Below are positions 24,798 through 33,250 of a stretch of DNA of 35,076 bases, in pieces. The notes beneath the pieces are model-generated. The model ran no database searches. It was not told the origin of the DNA and saw only the letters and a list, made by a program, of their open reading frames with translations. Origin of the DNA: Chryseosolibacter sp964532595 (GTDB taxonomy: Bacteria; Bacteroidota; Bacteroidia; Cytophagales; Cyclobacteriaceae). Every line of letters starts with the position of its first letter. Position 1 is the stretch's first letter. Both the position numbers and the translations under genes were made by a program. The DNA lies in contig CAZHIQ010000029.1 of the NCBI GenBank assembly GCA_964532595.1, forward strand, positions 1-35,076, given 5' to 3'.

Positions 24798-25652
24798 ATG
24801 GAGAAAAAAGTTTGCGTAATTACCGGAGCGACATCCGGCATTGGTTATGGTATTGCACGTGGTCTTGCCGCGAGGCAGTACGAACTGATTCTTATAGGCC
24901 GGGACCGAACCAAGGGGGCTCAGGTGGTAAGCAGTCTTCAGGCGGAATTTTCACATTCCGGAATATCCTACTACAACATCGATCTTTGCTCCCAACGGGA
25001 GATAAGAGAAGTCGGTGACATCATCAGAAGCCAGCATCCGCAGATTGACGTACTTGTGAATAACGCCGCTGTATGGACCTCACGTTGCGAGCTTACTGAA
25101 GATCAGATTGAGAAGCAGTTTGCTGTCAATCACCTCGCTTATTTTCTCCTGACGCACATCCTGTATCCCAATATTGCGCAAAGTAGTGATGGACGCATCA
25201 TCAATATGGGATCGGACTCTCACAAGTACGGAAGAATCAACTGGGAAGATGTTAACCTTTCTCAATCGTATCACGGGCTAAAAGCCTACGGGCAATCCAA
25301 GCTGGCCAATCTCCTTTTCACCTATCAGCTCGATCGTCTCAAAAAGGAGAAGCATGTGTCTACTTACTGTGTTCAGCCTGGCCTGGTCAAAACAGACATC
25401 GGGGTAAAGCACACCAGTAGGTTTCACGCCTGGATGTGGAAGCTCCGCCGACTCGGCGGGGTGACGCCCGAAAAGGCCGCAGAGACAGCTATCTACCTGG
25501 CTACTGCTCCCGAGGTCGCCGCCCAGAGTGGGTTGTATTGGGACAAGTGCAAACCAAAACCATCCTCCGCTCGCAGTCGGAACGAGGCGGACGCTTTGCG
25601 TCTATGGAAACTCAGTGAGGAACTTTGCGGGATTAAAGACTTTTTCAATTAA
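24798..25652 (+). CDS. short-chain dehydrogenase/reductase, retinol-dehydrogenase-like
   Basis: This NAD(P)-dependent oxidoreductase of the classical SDR family has 284 aa. The cofactor loop TGATSGIG is at residues 9-16 and the IGRDR pattern near residue 33 (Arg after the second strand) suggests NADP(H). VLVNNAAVW is near residue 83, MGSDSHKYG supplies the catalytic Ser near 137, and the YxxxK pair occurs in AYGQSKLANLLF near 158-163. The LNEPATE-like end is replaced by a longer C-terminal helix region typical of RDH-like SDRs. Substrate unknown. ATG 24798 fits the fold; the gene is convergent with the next SDR, sharing TTAA at the stops. Confidence 0.92.
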   Translation: MEKKVCVITGATSGIGYGIARGLAARQYELILIGRDRTKGAQVVSSLQAEFSHSGISYYNIDLCSQREIREVGDIIRSQHPQIDVLVNNAAVWTSRCELTEDQIEKQFAVNHLAYFLLTHILYPNIAQSSDGRIINMGSDSHKYGRINWEDVNLSQSYHGLKAYGQSKLANLLFTYQLDRLKKEKHVSTYCVQPGLVKTDIGVKHTSRFHAWMWKLRRLGGVTPEKAAETAIYLATAPEVAAQSGLYWDKCKPKPSSARSRNEADALRLWKLSEELCGIKDFFN

Positions 25653-26431
25653 GTCCGGTAGACTCGAAAAAGCTTTTCAAGCAGACTCATCTTTACGCCG
25701 GTAGGCAACCACGAACCCAGCTTGAAGAACAACGCATTGAGCCGTCCCGGTACAATGATCTTTCTGCCCTTCAACATACCGCGCACAGCGATACGAGCAA
25801 CCTGCTCCGGGTACATCATCAGCAACTTCGATCTTCGTCCATGTGCATTCATGCGCGCCAACCCATCGGCGTTTGTCAGCACCGGACCGGGACACAAGAC
25901 AGTAACGCTGACGTTGCTCGTCTTCAATTCCTGACCTATAGCCAGCGAAAACGCATAGATAAAACTCTTCGTCCCCGTATACACAGCCTTATAAGGCAAA
26001 GGAAGCCTTGCTTCCAGACTGCTCACGGTGAGAATGTGGCCCGGAGCCTCCTGTGTAAGCATGGGAATGAAGTGATACGTCATCTCCACCGCAACTCTGT
26101 TGTTGAGGGTAAGCATTTGGTGAAACTCAGCCGTATCCATGCGGCAAAACGTACCGCCTCGCCCCAGTCCAACGTTGTTGATCAGAACATTTACCCTAAA
26201 ACCATTGTCAAGAGCCCACCGATATACCTTCTCAGAAGCTCCTTCCTCCATAAGATCGAGTACCAGACAATGACAGTCAACGTTCATGCGGGAACGAATA
26301 TCGTCGCAGACACCCTGCAGGCAATCGGCATCGTTAGAAATGAGGAGTGTGTTCATGCCACGAGAGGCGCACTCATAAGCGAGTGCTTTGCCAATCCCCT
26401 TGCAGGCGCCGGTGATCAGTGTATAGCGCAA
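25649..26431 (-). CDS. short-chain dehydrogenase/reductase (DltE/YqjQ-like)
   Basis: This second classical SDR has 260 aa. The cofactor motif is TGACKGIG (7-14) and VLINNVGLGRGG (about 84-95) marks the NNxG strand. Catalytic Ser lies in VSSLEARLPLP and the YxxxK pair in AVYTGTKSF (about 148-156). CPGPVLT and the C-terminal GRLNALFFKLGSWLPTG segment match SDRs annotated as DltE-like or SDR family members with a membrane-near C-terminus. It differs strongly from the neighbouring SDR, so the pair does not look like a recent duplication. It lies 44 nt downstream of the GH9 gene on the same strand and may be read from that transcript. Confidence 0.9.
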   Translation of the reverse strand: MRYTLITGACKGIGKALAYECASRGMNTLLISNDADCLQGVCDDIRSRMNVDCHCLVLDLMEEGASEKVYRWALDNGFRVNVLINNVGLGRGGTFCRMDTAEFHQMLTLNNRVAVEMTYHFIPMLTQEAPGHILTVSSLEARLPLPYKAVYTGTKSFIYAFSLAIGQELKTSNVSVTVLCPGPVLTNADGLARMNAHGRRSKLLMMYPEQVARIAVRGMLKGRKIIVPGRLNALFFKLGSWLPTGVKMSLLEKLFRVYRT

Positions 26432-26475
26432 AGTATTTTTCTTTCCAATTTAGCACCTAAGGCGCTATATGAAAA

Positions 26476-28245
26476 CTATCTCTTTCCGCTTTCTTTGGCA
26501 CCCAGCAGATAAATAAGGGAAGCTGTACCGTCCATTGTGGGTTCGTTAGTCGCATAGTCGCCGTAGTCATCGTGGTATACCACATAATCACTTTGGAATT
26601 CGGCGTACTCATCCCCGTGAACAATGGTCACTCCCCGTTGCTGCCGGTGGATGGTGCCATAAACAGGACCGTCTACCAGGCCGCCCAAGGTCTGATATCC
26701 GTGTAGAAGATTGAACGAAGAATGAGGATCATCGGGAAAATCAGCGTGTTCAGGGTAACCCACAATCATACTGGTGCCCCATGGGTTACAACCAAGCAAG
26801 AAATCAAACGCCGCCTGTTCAAGCTCCAGAAAAGTGTCGTCGCCAGTAAGCTGTCGATACCAGTAACACTGTATTGCAAAGGACGTCTGCAGATTATTAC
26901 TGCACCAGATAAACGGGACGCCTCGCAAGAATGCGTTCCGCTGCGCCTTTACCCAAACCTTTTCTATTCCTTCCCTGTAAAATTGAATAACATCCTTCCG
27001 CACCTTCCCTTTCGCTGAACGCGCCAACTCATAGTGGCCTACATTTATAAAAGGATACCACTGATAATGACCCGCAGTGTCGGCCCCCAGCCAAGGCGTG
27101 TGTTTTTCCTGCTGGGCAAATCCGAACGACGCTTCAAGCAACTTTTTGTCTCCTGTTACATTATACAACTGAGCCGCAGCGAGTTCCATATCATCGACCC
27201 AATTCTCTTCTTCATAAAAATAGGGTGCGAGGTAACAAGCTGTCTGAGTATATCCCGGTTTTCGCATGGCGAAGGCATAAGCCGACTGTGCTCGTTCGAG
27301 CAGAAGAGCTGCGTAATCGGGATCCGACTCCCGGAACAACTGGTATCCGAGGGCGAAAGCACTCGAAAATTTTCCCGCTGTAGAGGAGGTCCCCGTTGTT
27401 CGATTCTTGTATTTCGACAATCCCTGTGGCTCACCCGTAATAAAGTAGACCGGTCGTTCCTTTCCCTTTCCGTAATCCGCGGGATCGTTCACGGGTAGCC
27501 TGAATCCGATGTGGTCGCGGTCATCAGCCAACTGATTAAACATCCAGTCAGCGCGGGGGTGCATTTTCAAAAGCCAATCAAGACCCCAACGAGCTTCATC
27601 AAAAACATCCGCAACATTGTTAGCTCCTGGCAAACCGTTGGCCAGGTGGGCATCACCAAACACTTCGGGAAAATCGCGATATGCAGCGAGGAGATGATAA
27701 GCTGCATTAGCCGAGGTCATAGAGTACTGAAGGTAGTCCGTTGCGTCATGCCAGCCTCCACTGACGTCGATGTGTGTGCTGTCCGGCATGGGTCCGTACA
27801 TCGTATAACCGTCGTCAGTGTGACACGAGTCCCGCAGAAACGGGTTGTACCCGCTCCGTTGTTGGCGCATATATTGAAGTGCAAAGTCAGCAGAGCCCTT
27901 GTACACATCCTCGTCAATCCGGAAATCGGGAGACTCGGCTCCTCCTGCGCGCAACCGGTAAGTACCCGGCTTTCGAAAATCGGAAAAATCCAGACGGTAG
28001 GTCTGCGTAAAAGGTCCGTACGCTCCATAAGGGCGCCCTGCGGAGTTCTCGTATACGACCTTGTTGGTCGATTTCTCTACTACTTCAAAACGCTCCAACC
28101 GCATTTTATCCTTGGTTCCCCAAACAGCTACCTTGATACTTTGCGGTTTGTAACCCGCAAGATTAATACGTATCCATGCGCGGGGCGGCTGATTGACGGA
28201 AAAAAAGACAAAGGCTACAAAGCAGAGGAAGGGTAACTTTCGCAT
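26476..28245 (-). CDS. secreted glycoside hydrolase family 9 enzyme (cellulase-like)
   Basis: This inverting endo- or exo-beta-1,4-glucanase-like enzyme has 589 aa. A signal peptide covers about residues 1-19. The N-terminal Ig-like domain typical of the CelD/Cbh9A subgroup follows, with IRINLAGYKPQSIKVAVW (25-42). The (alpha/alpha)6 catalytic domain shows SGGWHDATDY with the catalytic-base pair Asp167 and Asp170. Later come NPWGTSMIVGY (the GH9 motif with His downstream) and the acid Glu568 in YATNEPTMDGTASL at the C-terminus. No carbohydrate-binding module or type IX secretion tail is present. It heads a likely two-gene unit with the SDR. Substrate may be cellulose, xyloglucan or mixed-linkage glucan. 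Confidence 0.93.
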   Translation of the reverse strand: MRKLPFLCFVAFVFFSVNQPPRAWIRINLAGYKPQSIKVAVWGTKDKMRLERFEVVEKSTNKVVYENSAGRPYGAYGPFTQTYRLDFSDFRKPGTYRLRAGGAESPDFRIDEDVYKGSADFALQYMRQQRSGYNPFLRDSCHTDDGYTMYGPMPDSTHIDVSGGWHDATDYLQYSMTSANAAYHLLAAYRDFPEVFGDAHLANGLPGANNVADVFDEARWGLDWLLKMHPRADWMFNQLADDRDHIGFRLPVNDPADYGKGKERPVYFITGEPQGLSKYKNRTTGTSSTAGKFSSAFALGYQLFRESDPDYAALLLERAQSAYAFAMRKPGYTQTACYLAPYFYEEENWVDDMELAAAQLYNVTGDKKLLEASFGFAQQEKHTPWLGADTAGHYQWYPFINVGHYELARSAKGKVRKDVIQFYREGIEKVWVKAQRNAFLRGVPFIWCSNNLQTSFAIQCYWYRQLTGDDTFLELEQAAFDFLLGCNPWGTSMIVGYPEHADFPDDPHSSFNLLHGYQTLGGLVDGPVYGTIHRQQRGVTIVHGDEYAEFQSDYVVYHDDYGDYATNEPTMDGTASLIYLLGAKESGKR

Positions 28246-28403
28246 GGCAAGGGGAATGGTCTATACCGAATAAAGCCATTTCCATCAGCATTTGCAAGGC
28301 AGTTTCCCGCGTGCCATACTGAAAACCGAAAATTCACTGTATTCAGGGATTTCCATAAAAAGTGTAACTTTCCAAAGCGCGCACGCAGATAACAACAATA
28401 TAA

Positions 28404-28796
28404 ATGAAATACTTTACCATCATTTCAATTCTTCTTCTCTCCCTTATTATGACCAGCGTCAGCGGACAGAATATGCAGCCCGGAAAGCAAGACAAAGTTT
28501 TGCGTCACGTTGTTCTTTTCAAGTTTAAAGACAGCGCCTCACAAAACGATATTGCGACGGTAGAAAAAGCCTTCGCGGCCCTGGCAGACAAAATAGAACT
28601 TATCAAAGATTTTGAGTGGGGCACAAACAACAGTCCTGAAGGTCTCGATCAGGGACTAACCCATTGTTTCCTGGTAACATTCGCCAGTGAAGAAGACCGC
28701 GATGCCTATCTCGTCCATCCCGACCATAAGGCGTTTGTCACTATCCTTCGTCCGCACCTCGACAAGGCGACCGTTGTCGATTACTGGACCCGGTAG
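28404..28796 (+). CDS. secreted Dabb (stress-responsive alpha/beta barrel) domain protein
   Basis: The 130-aa product has a signal peptide (about residues 1-21, MTSVSGQ) and a dimeric alpha-beta barrel Dabb domain. The domain opens LRHVVLFKFKDSAS, continues with IELIKDFEWGTNNSPEGLDQGLTHCFLV (in two halves), and ends with YLVHPDHKAFVTILRPHLDKATVVDYW. HPxH, the usual end motif, is HPDHKAF. Secreted Dabb proteins are frequent in Bacteroidota next to sugar-oxidoreductase genes; enzyme activity is unproven. TAACTTTC at 28368-28375 is a possible -7 element. Confidence 0.88.
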   Translation: MKYFTIISILLLSLIMTSVSGQNMQPGKQDKVLRHVVLFKFKDSASQNDIATVEKAFAALADKIELIKDFEWGTNNSPEGLDQGLTHCFLVTFASEEDRDAYLVHPDHKAFVTILRPHLDKATVVDYWTR

Positions 28797-28831
28797 ACCG
28801 CCGCGTGCATCTGCACTCCTAAACGTGCCTG

Positions 28832-29335
28832 CTAGTGCATGCGTGATGTCCAATTCCGGTTGCCTGCGGCGCGAAGCTTTTGCTCATCCGCATTCCACCT
28901 CCTCAATCGGTTATCGCCATTGAAGTTGTAGAAAAGGTGAAGCTTGCCGTCAATGATTTTATAGGTTGACGGATTGATTTTCACCCGCTCTCCGGTAGTC
29001 GCAACGGTATAGGCGCACCATCCTCCGTAGACCGGCTCGTACTTGTCGGGGGCTTTTGCAAACTTGTCTCGATTCGCGGCATTGGCGAAGTAGTAGGTAA
29101 TCCCCTTGTGCGTGTAGTAATGGGCCGAAGTACCTTTCAGGGGCCGCCCATCGAAATAGCTCACGGGATCGAACTCCCTTAGGGCTACTCCGTTCTCGAC
29201 GTTGAAATTTCTACGTCGCGTTGCCTCCTCCGCTTGACCATAGACATCCGTCGGCGACACGCTACCAAGAAGGACAAAGGAAACAAGAAAAAAGAGTGTT
29301 GACACTCGGTTGACACGGTTGTCCATCATAATCAT
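28832..29335 (-). CDS. secreted YHS-domain protein
   Basis: The 167-aa exported protein has a signal peptide ending around residue 34 (VSPTDVYGQ). A YHS domain follows: FDPVSYFDGRPLKG, then ITYYFANAANRDKFAKAPDKYEP, then GGWCAYTVATTGERVKINPSTYKIIDGKLHLFYN (contiguous pieces of residues 55-145). YHS domains bind metal (often copper or heme-type partners) in transport and redox proteins; here the conserved Cys in GGWCAY is kept. Function unknown. Several in-frame ATGs at the N-terminus (MIMMD) make the exact start uncertain by three codons. Confidence 0.88.
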   Translation of the reverse strand: MIMMDNRVNRVSTLFFLVSFVLLGSVSPTDVYGQAEEATRRRNFNVENGVALREFDPVSYFDGRPLKGTSAHYYTHKGITYYFANAANRDKFAKAPDKYEPVYGGWCAYTVATTGERVKINPSTYKIIDGKLHLFYNFNGDNRLRRWNADEQKLRAAGNRNWTSRMH

Positions 29336-29368
29336 CGGTTTTACATCTTCACCGAAATTACAGTTCTC

Positions 29369-29452
29369 AGCCGGGGCGTCCCCGGCTTCATCGATATGAC
29401 GGAAATACGGCCGCTCAAAGGCCCCGATGCGCTATGAGTGGGACCTTTTGAG
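29369..29452 (-). other. two adjacent hairpins between the YHS and oxidoreductase genes
   Basis: AGCCGGGG (29369-29376) and CCCCGGCT (29380-29387) form a perfect 8-bp stem with a 3-nt loop. Beside it, CTCAAAGGCCCC (29414-29425) pairs imperfectly with GGGACCTTTTGAG (29440-29452), about 12 bp with one bulge. Both lie just after the stop of the minus-strand oxidoreductase gene (29475). They lack a U-tract, so they may be a terminator pair or a processed 3' end. Confidence 0.45.
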
Positions 29453-29474
29453 ATGTCACAAGGAGCGATTTCAC

Positions 29475-30557
29475 CTACAACCTTACAATCTCGCCCGACT
29501 TGACCGACTGGTCACAAGCAAACGCAATTCGCAGGCTATTTACAGCATCTTCCATGTGATCGCTCAGATCGAGGTCCTCGTGTATAGCCTTAAGGAAGAA
29601 ACGCTGTTCGCGGTTACACAACTCCTGATGATCGGGTTCATCGGCAAGGTTTATCCAGTCGTCTTCCTTCGCAAGCTTCTCATCTGCATCGAGGTCTGCA
29701 TAATGTACTCGCAGCGACTCTGTCTTGCTATGCGCCTCAATCGAATCAGACTTCCCGGCACCGCCTGCCTCTTTCGCCACAATAGAAACCGATCCCCGGG
29801 GTCCGATAACGTCTTTAACAAAGAACGCTGTTTCGCTCATCATTGGTCCCCAGCCTGCCTCATACCACCCGACTGAGCCATCTTCGAACTTGATTTGAAG
29901 CTGGCCGTAATTGTAGTTATCAGACGGTATCTCATCGGTAAGCTTTGCACCGATAGCACTTACCTGCACCGGCTTCGAGCGCGTCATCTGACACATGACA
30001 TCGATGTAGTGTACGCCACAGTCAACGATCGGACTGAGGCTCTTCATCAGATTGCGGTGTAGTGTCCACATTGCCCCACTGCTCTGCTGATTTAGATTCA
30101 TCCGCATAACGAGCGGTTTTCCTAACGTTCGGGCCACTTCAATGAACTTCTCCCACGACGGATGGTGCCGTAATATATAACCTACGACGAGCTTCCGATT
30201 GTGCTTCTTCGCCGCCTCGACGACGCGTTCCGCTCCTTCCACAGAATCGGCCAGAGGCTTTTCGATGAACACGTGGCATCCCGCTTCAATAGCTTTGATC
30301 GCCATCGCTTCGTGCGTATCGGGCCATGTTGAAATAGCGACAGCATCCGGTCGGGTTTCCTCCATTGCTACGTCAAAATCATCGAACAGCGCGTAGCCTC
30401 CGCCCAGTTTTTCATTTAACACCTGTTTACTCTTGCCCCGCGATACTATACCGCAAATCTTAAAGCCGTCTATATTATGATATGCTGTTGCGTGCGAGGA
30501 GCCCATGTTCCCACATCCCACCACGAGCACACGGAGATCATTGAAATTCGAAGCCAT
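29475..30557 (-). CDS. Gfo/Idh/MocA-family NAD(P)-dependent oxidoreductase
   Basis: This sugar or inositol dehydrogenase-like enzyme (360 aa) has no export signal and is therefore cytoplasmic. The Rossmann start LRVLVVGCGNMGSSHA is at residues 8-23. The family EKPLADSVEGAERV with the Lys-Pro pair is near residue 99, YILRHHPSW near 121, and the catalytic region DCGVHYIDVMCQM near 185. The substrate is most likely a cyclitol, sugar or sugar acid. It belongs to the same strand as the DUF6807 and Tat-oxidoreductase genes but is separated from them by a strong terminator, so it is a separate transcription unit. Confidence 0.9.
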   Translation of the reverse strand: MASNFNDLRVLVVGCGNMGSSHATAYHNIDGFKICGIVSRGKSKQVLNEKLGGGYALFDDFDVAMEETRPDAVAISTWPDTHEAMAIKAIEAGCHVFIEKPLADSVEGAERVVEAAKKHNRKLVVGYILRHHPSWEKFIEVARTLGKPLVMRMNLNQQSSGAMWTLHRNLMKSLSPIVDCGVHYIDVMCQMTRSKPVQVSAIGAKLTDEIPSDNYNYGQLQIKFEDGSVGWYEAGWGPMMSETAFFVKDVIGPRGSVSIVAKEAGGAGKSDSIEAHSKTESLRVHYADLDADEKLAKEDDWINLADEPDHQELCNREQRFFLKAIHEDLDLSDHMEDAVNSLRIAFACDQSVKSGEIVRL

Positions 30558-30655
30558 ACTACACAGTTAAGTTAAAACGACCGCAAAATAGTAATAATTC
30601 GGGTGAAGAGGCCCAAGCGGCCGTCCCCCAAGAATTGCAGGATAGGGCAAAAAAA

Positions 30656-30679
30656 AAGCGGCAGGATATCCTGCCGCTT
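30656..30679 (-). terminator. perfect-palindrome intrinsic terminator
   Basis: AAGCGGCAGGAT (30656-30667) and ATCCTGCCGCTT (30668-30679) make a 24-nt perfect palindrome. On the minus strand it is followed by TTTTTTT and GCCC, a textbook terminator located 4 nt after the stop of the DUF6807 gene. Confidence 0.92.
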
Positions 30680-30683
30680 GTGT

Positions 30684-31736
30684 TTACTTTGATTTCGAGA
30701 ACCTACTGAACGCCTGATTTACTTCGTCGTCGGTCAGATGACTGCCGGAATGCACCAGCACCTTGTAGCGGAAGGTCACTGACTTACCTGCAGGGAGCTT
30801 GTAGTCCAGGACTTCTTTGCCTTTGCTAAACTCCTTTTGCCCCAGCGGGTTCGCCGCGAAGAGACCGTAACCGCGGGCATGCCAATACGTCGGATAGCCT
30901 ACGTTGCGGGGGTGATCCAAAACCACTAACGACACCTGTTTGTCGGCAATCGTTCCGGTAAGATTCACCCAGCGCGCGCGCGTTCCCCACACATCATCCC
31001 CTACTTTGCCTTCGCTGCTGTGGTACAGGCCTGACACACCTTCGTTATTGAGAACGGCAACTGGCGTTGCTTGTCCACTCGCATCGGTAAACACCTCCGC
31101 CTTCTCGGAAGGATGTTCGAGTTCCCGGGCAAGCCGTATTCCGAGTACGCCTTCTTTGTTATCATGGAAAGATACGTCTTCCGAAAGGGCCGTGAGCTTC
31201 GTTATACGCTCGACGGTCAGCGTCTGACCCGCGCCGCTGAAGATGTAACGGGTGTCTTCCCGTAGCAAAACCGTCCCATCAGGCTTCTGCCAGTCGGCAA
31301 CCACGTCGAGTACGGCCTTGTCATTTCCTTCCTGTACCTTCTTTACTTCCCGATGACGAATAGTGCCGTAGCGATCCTTTTTCTCGGCGGCTATCGAGGG
31401 CGAGTTGTTCCAGAAATCCAAACCGTTCACGTCCCCATAATTCAGCCACATCCCCACGTGATGGGGGTGGTCTACGCGTTCACCCGGACGCGGGTCAAGT
31501 GGCCAGCCGCGTGTAACGAAAGCACCATCGATAGTACGTAGCGGATACAGCACCGGCTTCATAATATCGTCCGGATAGATATAAGACGTAAACGGTTTGC
31601 CGTCTACAAGGACGTCGACGCGTTTGGCGTCTTCGCGATTGACGATGGTAAATCGCTTGGCAGACTGAGCTGCCGATTGCGTAATAATGGCAACGGCCAT
31701 CACTACCGGTAATACCAGCTTAAGCAGTTTAAACAT
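30684..31736 (-). CDS. secreted DUF6807 (PmoA-annotated) family protein
   Basis: The 350-aa exported protein has a signal peptide (about residues 1-23, TQSAAQ). The DUF6807 domain shows the family signature HPHHVGMWLNYGDVNG near residue 92, plus RTIDGAFVTRGWPLD and YPTYWHARGYGLFAANPLGQKEF. Databases often call this family PmoA, but it has no relation to methane monooxygenase and belongs to a galactose-mutarotase-like beta-sandwich. It is found next to Gfo/Idh/MocA genes in polysaccharide-using Bacteroidota and Planctomycetes. It starts 8 nt after the stop of the Tat-oxidoreductase, so the two form an operon. A role in binding or rearranging a sugar substrate in the periplasm is inferred. Confidence 0.88.
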   Translation of the reverse strand: MFKLLKLVLPVVMAVAIITQSAAQSAKRFTIVNREDAKRVDVLVDGKPFTSYIYPDDIMKPVLYPLRTIDGAFVTRGWPLDPRPGERVDHPHHVGMWLNYGDVNGLDFWNNSPSIAAEKKDRYGTIRHREVKKVQEGNDKAVLDVVADWQKPDGTVLLREDTRYIFSGAGQTLTVERITKLTALSEDVSFHDNKEGVLGIRLARELEHPSEKAEVFTDASGQATPVAVLNNEGVSGLYHSSEGKVGDDVWGTRARWVNLTGTIADKQVSLVVLDHPRNVGYPTYWHARGYGLFAANPLGQKEFSKGKEVLDYKLPAGKSVTFRYKVLVHSGSHLTDDEVNQAFSRFSKSK

Positions 31737-31744
31737 ATAGCTTC

Positions 31745-33112
31745 TTAAACGCGATCAGTAATTTCGTAAGGTTTGCGGTATTCGCGCGTCAACATAGCAT
31801 CCGCCTCTGAGTCGTTAACAAACTTCTCCTTCTTACCATCAAATGTAAGTTCACGCTTCAGACGATACGAAACATTCGCGAGAAGGGGTAGGTCTGACGA
31901 CAGTACACCTTCCTCAATGTTACAGTTCAATACATCGTCGCTTCCCGCGCGAATAGCGTCGAGGAAGTTTGCGTAGTGCTCCGTTCCTCCCGGAGGGGCG
32001 AGCGGATCATTAGTCGCCTTGTCTTCATTGAATCCCGATCCGGCAAAAGGTTCTTTCTCGCGCTTGCGGAATGCCTTCCAGGTCGCGCCGTCGAGCTCAA
32101 GGTACCCTTCCGTACCGTAGAAGATGTTTCCAATACGTGTATCAAGACTCGATTCACCATTGGAGTATCCACCACGGGTTTCGAATTCCAGAATTTTGCC
32201 ATCCGCATACCGGATAATTGAAATCTGCTCGGATGGTGTTTCCTGGGCACACTCCTCAGGTTTCCAGCGGAAGATCCCCCCCGTTGAATAGATGGTCACA
32301 GGATGTTCGTTCTTGTTCAATCCCCAGCGGGCAATATCAAACTGGTGAGGTCCCTGGTTTCCTGTGTCACCATTTCCGGTGTTCCAGAACCAGTGCCAGT
32401 TATAGTGCACGCGTTTTTCGTTATAAGGCTGGTACGCAGCAGGTCCGAGCCACATGTCGTAATGAAGACTGGCCGGAGGGTTTGAATCAGGAGCCGTGCC
32501 GAACGGATCGCGCGGCTTTATACAAAGACCACGGGCCATATAAACATCACCTATTCCTCCTTCGTGCAGGAATTTCATTGCCTGGCGGACGTTCTCAATA
32601 GATCGGTTCTGAAATCCGACCTGAACGCGACGCTTGTACTTGCGGGCCGCCTCAATCATCATTCGTCCTTCGAAAACGTTGTGACTTGCAGGCTTCTCAA
32701 CAAAGACGTGCTTTCCTGCTTGTAACGCCCAGATGGTTCCAAGGGCGTGCCAGTGATTCGGCGTCGCAAAGGAAACCGCGTCAATGTCCTTGTTGCTGAA
32801 AACCTTGCGCATATCCCATTCCGTGCGCGGTTTTACGCCCGACTTTTCGACGACTGTCTTCGACCTGGGAGCAAAATACTCCTCGTCGGTGTCGCATAGC
32901 ATGGTAAGGCGGACGTTACGGCTGTCCTTGAGCGCACACCATCTGTCAATGTGTGTTTGTCCCTGGCCACGGATTCCAATGACGGCAATATTGATACGGT
33001 CATTGGCGCCGATTACGGAGGCGTAGGACTTCGCACTCATACCGAAGCTGCCCATTGCAATCCCCGCGGTGCCTAAGACGCTCTGTTTGATAAAGTCTCT
33101 TCTCTTAGTCAT
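31745..33112 (-). CDS. Tat-exported Gfo/Idh/MocA-family oxidoreductase
   Basis: This periplasmic NAD(P)-type oxidoreductase has 455 aa. The Tat signal is MTKRRDFIKQSVLGTAGIAMG. The Rossmann fold follows with NIAVIGIRGQGQTHIDRW (41-58), EKPASHNVFEGRMMIEAARKYKRRVQVGFQNRS (in parts, about 133-165) and NTGNGDTGNQGPHQFDIARWGL (about 255-276). Tat export is usual when the enzyme folds around its nicotinamide cofactor before transport, as in glucose-fructose oxidoreductase. It heads a two-gene operon with DUF6807. Homologues are annotated as dehydrogenases or as 3-keto-glycoside-pathway members; the substrate here is not determinable. Confidence 0.92.
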   Translation of the reverse strand: MTKRRDFIKQSVLGTAGIAMGSFGMSAKSYASVIGANDRINIAVIGIRGQGQTHIDRWCALKDSRNVRLTMLCDTDEEYFAPRSKTVVEKSGVKPRTEWDMRKVFSNKDIDAVSFATPNHWHALGTIWALQAGKHVFVEKPASHNVFEGRMMIEAARKYKRRVQVGFQNRSIENVRQAMKFLHEGGIGDVYMARGLCIKPRDPFGTAPDSNPPASLHYDMWLGPAAYQPYNEKRVHYNWHWFWNTGNGDTGNQGPHQFDIARWGLNKNEHPVTIYSTGGIFRWKPEECAQETPSEQISIIRYADGKILEFETRGGYSNGESSLDTRIGNIFYGTEGYLELDGATWKAFRKREKEPFAGSGFNEDKATNDPLAPPGGTEHYANFLDAIRAGSDDVLNCNIEEGVLSSDLPLLANVSYRLKRELTFDGKKEKFVNDSEADAMLTREYRKPYEITDRV

Positions 33113-33134
33113 CGTGTTGCTATTATGGTAATTA

Positions 33135-33164
33135 GAAATTTAGTGTCCGATTGTAAGTTTCAAG
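33135..33164 (-). promoter_or_regulatory. probable promoter of the Tat-oxidoreductase/DUF6807 operon
   Basis: Read on the minus strand, CTTG (33164-33161), an 18-nt spacer after TTG, and TAAATTTC (33142-33135) match TTG-N(17-23)-TAnnTTTG with one mismatch. The predicted start would leave a leader of about 15 nt before the ATG at 33112. Confidence 0.45.
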
Positions 33165-33208
33165 GCACAATATTTTGAAGTCTACACCACCCAGCAAGCC
33201 TTTACTTA

Positions 33209-33225
33209 TTGTATATCCCATACAA
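33209..33225. promoter_or_regulatory. inverted repeat, possible operator in the divergent promoter region
   Basis: TTGTAT (33209-33214) and ATACAA (33220-33225) are separated by ATCCC. The 17-nt element lies between the minus-strand operon promoter and the plus-strand metallohydrolase start (33251). Its size and position fit a dimeric repressor or activator site, but chance cannot be excluded. Confidence 0.35.
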
Positions 33226-33250
33226 GGAAGAAGGTTTATCCTAAATATAA

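Noticed and set aside
24798..26431. Tandem duplication origin of the two SDR genes
   Set aside because: The cofactor loops (TGATSGIG, TGACKGIG), active-site surroundings and C-termini differ too much, and the genes are convergent rather than tandem.
27511..28236. 241-codon plus-strand frame antisense to the GH9 gene
   Set aside because: It mirrors the conserved GH9 reading frame and has no motif; shadow frame.
30684..31736. Methane monooxygenase subunit PmoA
   Set aside because: The database name for this family is misleading; the protein is a soluble exported DUF6807 protein without the membrane helices of PmoA.
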